Source: Candidatus Rokuibacteriota bacterium
GTDB taxonomy: Bacteria > Methylomirabilota > Methylomirabilia > Rokubacteriales > CSP1-6
Length of the DNA stretch: 10,165 bases
Direction of reading: 5' to 3'
Assembly: GCA_016177555.1 (NCBI GenBank)
Contig: JACOVB010000116.1
Coordinates: 1-10,165, forward strand
Each line of letters starts with the position of its first letter. Position 1 is the stretch's first letter. This document shows positions 5,735-10,165 of this stretch, piece by piece. The notes beneath the pieces are model-generated. The model did not search any database. It was given only the letters and a program-made list of their open reading frames with translations, and was not told where the DNA came from. Position numbers and translations under genes: made by a program.

Positions 5735-6787
5735 GTGGCGAGGCTCAGGGGACTGGTCCGCTCGCCTCGGGCCGCTCGTGCCTCCGGCAGCTCGGCCGTC
5801 CCTCGGCTCGGACTGCCGTCGTGGCTCAGGCGCTGGGGCATCTCCATCGCCTCGCTCCTGCTGGGGCTCGCCACGCTCCTCGTCTTCCGGCGTGGCCTGC
5901 CGCACGTGGGCTGGATCGTCGGCGACCTGCTCCTGCTGTGGTTGATCGTCGCCGTGGTGACCGAGGTGCGGGTGCCCGTCGAGAACCGGAGGCGGCGGCT
6001 CGCGCTCCAGGCCGCCGAGTACACGATCCAGACCCTCTATCACAACCTGCTGCTCTTCGTGCTGCCGGCCTATTACGCGAGCGCGACCCTGACATCGGTG
6101 AACGCGCTGTTCCTCGCGGGGGTGGCGGCGGGGGCGCTCGTGACGGCGGTGGACCCCTGGTATCGCGCGCTCGTGGCGCCGCGCCCCTGGCTCGGGCACG
6201 CGCTGCTCGGCTTCTCGGTCTTTGCCGCGCTCAATGTCGCGTTGCCCCTCGTGAGCGTGCGGCCGATCATCGCGCTCGAGGGCAGCGCCGTGCTGGCCGC
6301 GCTGTCGCTGACGCCGATCCTCAGGCGCCCTGGCGCAGCCACGTGGCGGCAGGCCCACGGCCGGGCGGCGGCGCTGGCCCTCGTCGCCGCGGTGGCCGTC
6401 TGGCTCGGGCGGGGGGTGGTGCCGCCGGCGCCGCTCTTCCTCGCGCGCGCGACGGCCGCGCGCGAGGTGCAGCGCCTCGAGCCGGTGGGAGAGACGGAGG
6501 GGTCCATTCCGGCCGCGACCGTGGTGGGCTGGGGCGGCATCGCCGCCTACACGGCCGTGCATGCGCCGGCCGGGCTCAGCCAGGCCATCGAGCATGTGTG
6601 GCGGCGCGACGGGCAGGTGGTGGCGCGCATCCCGCTCTCGCCCGTGCAGGGGGGCCGGGCGGAGGGCTTCCGCACCTGGTCGCGCCGGACCGACCTCGCG
6701 CCGCCGCTCCACGGGCGGTACACGGTGGACGTGATGACGGCCTCGGGTCAGCTCATCGGCCGGTTGCGCTTCACCGTCACGCCGTGA
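5735..6787 (+). CDS. DUF5924/DUF2914 membrane protein
   Basis: A 350-residue protein without an established biochemical role. The N-terminal half resembles DUF5924: likely membrane segments at about 33-50, 57-78, 100-115, 119-140, 155-172, 177-195 and 210-228. In the middle are the VDPWYR (139-144) and VVPPAPLFLA (228-237) stretches. The C-terminal part (about 250-350) is a DUF2914 domain: AAYTAVHAPAGL, HVWRRDGQVVARI, GFRTWSRR (311-318), then GRYTVDVMTASGQLIGRLRF. The likely layout is an extracytoplasmic beta-sandwich anchored by a helical membrane bundle; this topology is inferred. The start is GTG 5735, 16 bases after metG, with GAGG at 5721-5724. A later start is possible because residues 1-28 are low-complexity basic. 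It probably shares the metG transcript, but nothing functional links it to methionyl-tRNA synthesis. Confidence 0.8.
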   Translation: MARLRGLVRSPRAARASGSSAVPRLGLPSWLRRWGISIASLLLGLATLLVFRRGLPHVGWIVGDLLLLWLIVAVVTEVRVPVENRRRRLALQAAEYTIQTLYHNLLLFVLPAYYASATLTSVNALFLAGVAAGALVTAVDPWYRALVAPRPWLGHALLGFSVFAALNVALPLVSVRPIIALEGSAVLAALSLTPILRRPGAATWRQAHGRAAALALVAAVAVWLGRGVVPPAPLFLARATAAREVQRLEPVGETEGSIPAATVVGWGGIAAYTAVHAPAGLSQAIEHVWRRDGQVVARIPLSPVQGGRAEGFRTWSRRTDLAPPLHGRYTVDVMTASGQLIGRLRFTVTP

Positions 6788-6801
6788 GCCGCCTTCCGCT
6801 C

Positions 6802-6830
6802 CGGACGCCGCGTCCGCTATGATGGACGCC
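6802..6830 (+). promoter_or_regulatory. Palindrome and -10 element upstream of tatD
   Basis: CGGACGCCGCGTCCG (6802-6816) is two 7-base arms around one centre base. One base later comes TATGAT (6818-6823), five of six for a -10 hexamer. GGACGCC recurs at 6824-6830, 21 bases from its first copy (6803-6809), so copies flank the -10 box about two helical turns apart. No clear -35 is visible. The ATG of tatD lies 9 bases after the hexamer, giving a leader of nearly zero length. Confidence 0.4.
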
Positions 6831-6832
6831 TG

Positions 6833-7612
6833 ATGCCGCTCGTGGACACGCACGCACACCTGCACTTCCCGGAGTTCGCGGAGGACCTGGACGCGGTGCT
6901 CGCCCGGGCCCGCGCCGCGGGCGTCCGCGCCATGGTCACCATCGGGACCGACCGCGACACCAACCTCGCGGCGGTGGCGCTCGCCGAGCGCCATCCCGAG
7001 ATCTACGCGACCGTGGGCATCCACCCGCACGACGCCGGCGCGGCGACCGAGGCCGACTTCGACGCGCTGGAGCGGCTCGCGCGCGGGTGCGCGAAGGTGG
7101 TGGCGCTGGGCGAGATGGGGCTGGATTTCTTCCGCACCCTGTCCCCGCGCGACGCCCAGGAGCGCGCCTTCCGCCGCCAGATCGCGCTTGCCCGGGCGCT
7201 CCGCAAGCCCATCGTCGTCCACTGCCGCGATGCCCACGACGAGACGCTCCAGATCCTGGCCGGGGAGCGCGTGGACGAGATCGGCGGCGTGATGCACTGC
7301 TTCTCGGGCGACGTGGAGGTCGCCACGCGCTCTCTCGACCTCGGGCTCCTGATCTCGCTGGCGGGCCCCGTGACCTACAAGAACGCGCGCGCGCTCCCGG
7401 AGGTCGCCCGCGTCGTGCCGGAGGACCGGCTGGTGGTGGAGACCGACTGCCCATACCTGCCGCCGCATCCGCACCGCGGCCAGCGCAACGAGCCCGCCCA
7501 CGTCGCGATCACCGCCGCGCGCGTCGCCGAGTTGCGCGGCACCGATCCCGACGCCCTGGGCGAGGCGCTCACGCGCAACGCCGCACGGCTGTTCCACCTC
7601 TCTCTTCCCTAG
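6833..7612 (+). CDS. tatD: TatD-family metal-dependent deoxyribonuclease
   Basis: A TIM-barrel hydrolase of the amidohydrolase superfamily. Characterised members are 3'-5' exonucleases or DNases implicated in DNA repair and, in some organisms, D-aminoacyl-tRNA or RNA quality control. The 259 residues match the family length. Metal ligands and signatures are all present: DTHAHL (5-10; H7, H9), VGIHPHD (61-67; H64), GEMGLDFF (93-100; E94), VVHCRDAHDE (128-137; H130), MHCFSG (154-159; H155), ETDCPYL (203-209; D205) and RGQRNEP (215-221). ATG 6833 gives the exact N-terminus expected. No Shine-Dalgarno is visible, but a strong -10 hexamer lies immediately upstream, so the message may be leaderless. 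In many bacteria this gene directly follows metG; here a DUF5924 gene intervenes. It is followed after 11 bases by a crotonase gene. Confidence 0.95.
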   Translation: MPLVDTHAHLHFPEFAEDLDAVLARARAAGVRAMVTIGTDRDTNLAAVALAERHPEIYATVGIHPHDAGAATEADFDALERLARGCAKVVALGEMGLDFFRTLSPRDAQERAFRRQIALARALRKPIVVHCRDAHDETLQILAGERVDEIGGVMHCFSGDVEVATRSLDLGLLISLAGPVTYKNARALPEVARVVPEDRLVVETDCPYLPPHPHRGQRNEPAHVAITAARVAELRGTDPDALGEALTRNAARLFHLSLP

Positions 7613-7616
7613 GGGG
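7612..7616 (+). promoter_or_regulatory. Ribosome-binding site of the crotonase overlapping the tatD stop
   Basis: GGGGG begins on the last base of the tatD TAG (7610-7612) and sits 7 bases before ATG 7624. This implies translational coupling of the two genes. Confidence 0.5.
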
Positions 7617-7623
7617 TCTCATC

Positions 7624-8403
7624 ATGGCGTACGCCGATGTGCTGGTCGAGGTGAAGGACAACGTCGCCTGGCTCACCATCAACCGGCCCGACAAGGGCAA
7701 CACCTTCCGCCGCCAGACGGTGCTCGAGCTGATCCAAGCGCTGAACGAGGCGCGCCACGACACGCAGGTGCGCGTCGTCGTCATCACGGGCGCCGGCGAC
7801 CGCTTCTTCTGCATCGGCGGCGAGAAAGAGCCCAGCGACGGCATGCTCCACTACCACAACGTGCCGCCCGTGGTGGACCTCTACACGCTGATCGACATGA
7901 TGCCGCTGCCGGTGATCGCCATGGTCAACGGCTTCGCCGTGGGCGGCGGCAATGTGCTGGCCAACATGTGCGATCTCACGGTGGCGAGCGAGCAGGCGAG
8001 CTTCCGCCAGGTGGGTCCCATGATGGGCTCCTACGACGCCGGCTTCGGCACCTGGTACCTGGAGGACGCGGTGGGGCGCAAGCGGGCCCGGGAGATCTGG
8101 TACCTGAACCGGAAGTACAGCGCCACGGAGGCCCAGGCCCTGGGGCTCGTCAACGAGGTGGTGCCGCACGCCGAGCTGCGCGCCCGGACCGAGGCGCTCT
8201 GCGAGGAGCTCAAGCAGCGGGGGCCGCAGGCGCTGGCCGCGCTCAAGGCGGCCTTCCACGCCCGCCACAACGGCGTGACCGGGATGAGCCGCATGAGCAT
8301 CGACCACCTCGTGGCGAACTACTACCACACGGAGGAAGCGAAGGAGATGGGGCGGGCCTTCACCGCCAAGGACAAGCCCAACCCCGAGAAGTTCTACCGC
8401 TAG
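7624..8403 (+). CDS. Crotonase-family hydrolase/synthase of the BadI/MenB type
   Basis: A 259-residue CoA-ester enzyme. The oxyanion hole is formed by FFCIGGE (61-67) and FAVGGGN (104-110). The segment QVGPMMGSYDAGFGTWYL (129-146) and GRKRAREIWYLNRKYSATEA (151-170) are very close to BadI (2-ketocyclohexanecarboxyl-CoA hydrolase, anaerobic benzoate/cyclohexanecarboxylate degradation) and MenB (DHNA-CoA synthase). As in those, the hydratase Glu usually found in the PE motif is replaced by Gly131, and Asp138 in GSYD corresponds to the catalytic Asp. The C-terminal YYHTEEAKE (233-241) and NPEKFYR end also match. Simple enoyl-CoA hydration is therefore unlikely; C-C bond cleavage or formation on a ring beta-keto-acyl-CoA is the inferred chemistry. 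No men genes are nearby, and catabolic genes lie to the right, which favours BadI-like. It is coupled to tatD, and its stop overlaps that of the opposing gene. Confidence 0.85.
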   Translation: MAYADVLVEVKDNVAWLTINRPDKGNTFRRQTVLELIQALNEARHDTQVRVVVITGAGDRFFCIGGEKEPSDGMLHYHNVPPVVDLYTLIDMMPLPVIAMVNGFAVGGGNVLANMCDLTVASEQASFRQVGPMMGSYDAGFGTWYLEDAVGRKRAREIWYLNRKYSATEAQALGLVNEVVPHAELRARTEALCEELKQRGPQALAALKAAFHARHNGVTGMSRMSIDHLVANYYHTEEAKEMGRAFTAKDKPNPEKFYR

Positions 8404-8672
8404 CCCGAGAGGATGCGGCGGGCGGCTTCCGCGTCGGCGGCGGGGACGAACACCGTGACCTCGCCCTGATCGCCGACGCTGAACGGGTGGACGGACTGCA
8501 CCAGTTGGCCCCGGAGCACGGCGGCGATGCCCTCGCTGTCCAGCAGCGAGCGCACGACCAGCGCCTCGCCCTGATCGCGGCAGCGCAGCACCTCCACGAG
8601 CCCGCTCCCCGGCGGCTCGTCCGCCGCCGGCGGCGGGCCTGGAAGGCGGATCACCTTCGCCCGGCGTCCCAT
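8400..8672 (-). CDS. DUF2007-domain small protein
   Basis: A 90-residue protein matching the DUF2007 pattern (putative signal-transducing proteins, function not established). A basic/proline N-terminal tail (about 1-22) precedes LVEVLRCRDQGEALVVRSLL. Then come DSEGIAAVLRGQLVQSVHPF, GEVTVFVPAADAEAARRIL and a two-residue end. This gives a beta-alpha-beta-beta-beta-alpha ferredoxin-like order. ATG 8672 is preferred over the in-frame ATG at 8681 because an extended -10 (TGCTAGCAT reading leftward, ending at 8680) would start transcription at about 8673, making a leaderless message. No Shine-Dalgarno is seen. The TAG stop is the complement of 8400-8402 and overlaps the TAG of the convergent crotonase (8401-8403) in one CTAG. 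It is divergent from the HGD-like gene. Confidence 0.75.
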   Translation of the reverse strand: MGRRAKVIRLPGPPPAADEPPGSGLVEVLRCRDQGEALVVRSLLDSEGIAAVLRGQLVQSVHPFSVGDQGEVTVFVPAADAEAARRILSG

Positions 8673-8678
8673 GGCCCT

Positions 8679-8690
8679 CATGCTAGCATG
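8679..8690. promoter_or_regulatory. Perfect 12-bp palindrome carrying a bidirectional extended -10
   Basis: CATGCTAGCATG is self-complementary. On both strands it reads TG-C-TAGCAT, an extended -10 with four of six hexamer matches. It lies between divergent genes. Leftward, it would start transcription at the ATG of the DUF2007 gene. Rightward, it would start near 8696, giving a leader of about 77 bases for the dioxygenase-like gene. It may alternatively be a repressor operator. Confidence 0.4.
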
Positions 8691-8724
8691 GCCTCCCAGA
8701 TCGACTGGATCGGCGTGCTCCGGA

Positions 8725-8750
8725 GCCGCGTCGTCGCCCGCTGACGCGGC
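8725..8750 (+). promoter_or_regulatory. Stem-loop in the leader of the dioxygenase-like gene
   Basis: GCCGCGTC (8725-8732) and GACGCGGC (8743-8750) form a perfect 8-bp stem with a 10-base loop. It ends 8 bases before the AGGGAGG ribosome-binding site (8759-8765). It could modulate translation or stabilise the leader; no ligand-binding class is recognisable. Confidence 0.3.
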
Positions 8751-8758
8751 GGGGCAAC

Positions 8759-8765
8759 AGGGAGG
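8759..8765 (+). promoter_or_regulatory. Ribosome-binding site deciding the dioxygenase-like start
   Basis: AGGGAGG lies 7 bases before ATG 8773. It selects this codon over the in-frame ATG at 8671, which would add 34 unrelated residues running across the palindromic promoter. Confidence 0.7.
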
Positions 8766-8772
8766 ACCGGCC

Positions 8773-10080
8773 ATGGACAAGCTCGAGTACTTCAGCGGCA
8801 TTCCCGAGGTCGGGATCGTTCCCCGGGCCCCGCACGCGGGCCCGCTGCTCCGCCACGTCTACGAGCAGGAGCATGGGCGCGGCGGCTTCGCGGGCAAGGT
8901 GAGCCACACGTACCACCTCTACCCGCCCAACAACTGGCTGCCTGAGGAGACGCGGGTGCTGGATGCCGGCGCCTTCGCGCCGGACTGGGACTCGCCCCTG
9001 CGCCCCCTCGGCGGGATCCACCACGCGCTCGAGGTGATGGCACCCGCGGCCCCGTGTGACGTCTACCGCGGGATGGCCCGCCTCGTGGCCAATGCCACGG
9101 TGGCGATGAACGTCACGGCACCCCGGACGGCCATGGACTACTTCTTCGAGCACCACTCGGCCACGCTCGTGTACTTCATCCATCAGGGCAAAGGCACGCT
9201 CGAGACCCCCTTCGGCCCCGTGGCCTACACCAAGGGCGATTTCCTCATCGTGCCGAAGGGCCTCACGCACCGCTTCGAGCTCGGGCCGGGGCCGCAGTAC
9301 TACTGGATGTACGAGAGCTTCGCGGGCGATCCGGAGAAGGCCGAGGCCCCCACCACCGGGCAGTTCATCACCCATAGCCGGAGCGACTACCGCTTTCCGC
9401 GCTCGCTCGAGACGCGGAACGAGGCGGGGCGCTTCGAGATCGTCTCCAAGGTGGATGCGGTGTACACGCGCCGCGTCCACCCGACCCATCCCTTCGACGC
9501 GGTCGGCTGGCGCGGCACCTACCTGCCCTACAAGCTCGCGGTGGAGGACGTGCGGCCGCTCGTGGCGGACCGCTCCCACGTGCCCCCCTCGGGGCACACG
9601 GTGTTCATCCTGCCCGGCTGCTACCTCTGCGTGTTCACCGTCCGCTCGGTGGAGAAGGAGGGCATGTGGATCCCCTTCTTCCACAAGAACCTGGATTACC
9701 TCGAGACCATCGGCTACCACGTCGGCGAGTTCTTCAGCCGGGGCGGCGTCTTCCGCGAGGGCATGGTCTCCGTGCATCCGGTGGGGCTCCCGCACGGGCC
9801 CCATCCGCCGGCGCTCAGGGCCTTCCTCGACGGGCGGCGCCCCGAGACCTTCGACGAGGTCGGGATCATGGCGGACTTCGCCACCCCGGCGCGGATCTCG
9901 GAGCGGGCCCTCGGCTCGAGCCGGAAGGACTACATGCAGAGCTGGGCGGCCTACGCGACCGATCCGCGTTTCCGCTTCAGCGAGACCCGGCTCCACGACG
10001 TCCGGCGGCTGGCCGACCGGCTCTCCGGGGAGCGGGACCGCCTGCGCCCGGCGCCGCTCGACGACGCGGACGGTCAGTGA
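8773..10080 (+). CDS. Homogentisate 1,2-dioxygenase-like cupin ring-cleavage enzyme
   Basis: A 435-residue member of the HGD family (Fe(II) extradiol-type cleavage of homogentisate in tyrosine/phenylacetate breakdown). Family landmarks: YFSGIPE near the N-terminus (6-12), GDFLIVPKGLTHRFEL (155-170), PFDAVGWRGTYLPYKL (240-255), H269 aligned with the proposed catalytic base, and the iron-ligand region FFHKNLDYLETIG (302-314) to LPHGPHP (339-345). The likely ligands are H304, E311 and H341. Against the recalled human sequence (H335, E341, H371), the Glu-to-second-His spacing is identical, but one residue is inserted between the first His and Glu. The canonical YYHRN..SEFMG motif is rewritten. 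I therefore expect a related dioxygenase, possibly with a different hydroquinone-type substrate, rather than a proven hmgA. No maiA/fahA is nearby. A strong Shine-Dalgarno fixes the start. The stop overlaps the next gene's start by one base. Confidence 0.8.
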   Translation: MDKLEYFSGIPEVGIVPRAPHAGPLLRHVYEQEHGRGGFAGKVSHTYHLYPPNNWLPEETRVLDAGAFAPDWDSPLRPLGGIHHALEVMAPAAPCDVYRGMARLVANATVAMNVTAPRTAMDYFFEHHSATLVYFIHQGKGTLETPFGPVAYTKGDFLIVPKGLTHRFELGPGPQYYWMYESFAGDPEKAEAPTTGQFITHSRSDYRFPRSLETRNEAGRFEIVSKVDAVYTRRVHPTHPFDAVGWRGTYLPYKLAVEDVRPLVADRSHVPPSGHTVFILPGCYLCVFTVRSVEKEGMWIPFFHKNLDYLETIGYHVGEFFSRGGVFREGMVSVHPVGLPHGPHPPALRAFLDGRRPETFDEVGIMADFATPARISERALGSSRKDYMQSWAAYATDPRFRFSETRLHDVRRLADRLSGERDRLRPAPLDDADGQ

Positions 10081-10165
10081 TGCGCTTCGGCATCTTCTCG
10101 GTCGCGGACCATTACCCGACGGAGCTGAGGCGGAGCGCGACCGAGCTCTACGGCGAATTGCTCGA
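10080..10165 (+). CDS. Luciferase-like flavin monooxygenase, N-terminal fragment
   Basis: Only the first 28 codons lie in the window, and the gene continues past its right edge. The start ATG 10080 shares its A with the TGA of the preceding gene, so translation is coupled. The N-terminus MRFGIFSVADHYP and the following helix with ELYGELL resemble bacterial luciferase-like (LLM) TIM-barrel monooxygenases, which use FMNH2 or F420H2. These begin with a first beta-strand of the type MRFGIF. The fragment is too short to identify a subgroup or substrate. Its coupling to a ring-cleavage-type dioxygenase suggests a shared catabolic step, possibly ring hydroxylation before cleavage; this is inference. 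Confidence 0.6.
   Translation, partial: MRFGIFSVADHYPTELRRSATELYGELL

Noticed and set aside
3891..5945. 684-codon open frame in another plus-strand frame over metG
   Set aside because: Pro/Arg/Ala-rich frame shadow of a gene with all MetRS motifs in the other frame.
5711..7597. 628-codon open frame on the minus strand
   Set aside because: Runs antisense through two well-supported genes (DUF5924 protein and tatD) with the same Arg/His/Gly/Ala shadow composition.
7087..7623. Long in-frame N-terminal extension of the crotonase back into tatD
   Set aside because: The extension is an out-of-frame tatD shadow. ATG 7624 with a Shine-Dalgarno gives the standard BadI/MenB N-terminus.
7624..8403. 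Naming the crotonase menB outright
   Set aside because: Sequence features fit BadI as well as MenB, and no menaquinone genes are nearby.
8683..9996. 437-codon open frame on the minus strand
   Set aside because: Antisense to the dioxygenase-like gene; no recognisable domain and shadow-type composition.
1..10165. Mobile element, CRISPR array, tRNA or attachment site
   Set aside because: No spaced direct repeats, transposase or integrase motifs, or tRNA cloverleaf were seen on either strand. Base composition is uniform apart from the AT-richer patch at 2865-2945.

Overview
The window is a gene-dense, very GC-rich bacterial chromosome segment. Third codon positions are almost all G or C, so long spurious antisense ORFs are abundant. 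It carries ten complete protein genes and the first 28 codons of an eleventh. I see no tRNA, rRNA, insertion sequence, CRISPR array or phage gene. The codon bias and the mix of genes (BadI/MenB-type hydrolase, homogentisate-dioxygenase-like protein, luciferase-like flavin monooxygenase, small Arg-rich DRRxGxRR protein) remind me of uncultured soil lineages such as Rokubacteria/Methylomirabilota. That placement is inference; a GC-rich deltaproteobacterium-like genome is also possible.

Layout. (1) Positions 1-370: a 74-residue Arg-rich protein of unknown function, then a short spacer. (2) 371-2782: a tight operon of tmk (dTMP kinase), holB (DNA polymerase III delta') and ricT (PSP1-domain protein). 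tmk and holB overlap by 4 bases; holB and ricT are 7 bases apart. (3) 2783-3628: a spacer with nested hairpins and an AT-richer stretch, then an orphan NarL/LuxR response regulator. (4) 3629-6787: a sigma70-like promoter, metG with a fused C-terminal tRNA-binding domain, then a DUF5924/DUF2914 membrane protein. (5) 6788-8403: tatD and a BadI/MenB-type crotonase, 11 bases apart. (6) 8400-8672, minus strand: a DUF2007 protein converging on the crotonase; the two stop codons share one CTAG. (7) 8773-10165: a homogentisate-1,2-dioxygenase-like gene overlapping by one base the start of a luciferase-like monooxygenase, running divergently from the DUF2007 gene.

The backbone tmk-holB-ricT-metG-tatD is the ancient DNA-replication/RNA-quality/translation cluster known from Bacillus (tmk ... 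holB-yaaT ... metS-yabD). Here a response regulator sits between ricT and metG, and a DUF5924 membrane protein between metG and tatD. The right-hand end changes to ring-degradation-type catabolic genes.

I did not find a clear undescribed system. The best leads are an HGD-family enzyme whose Fe-ligand spacing differs by one residue and which is coupled to a flavin monooxygenase; a perfect 12-bp palindrome carrying an extended -10 in both directions between divergent genes; several starts that look leaderless; a delta' subunit with no zinc-module cysteines; and a RicT with three additional C-terminal cysteines.
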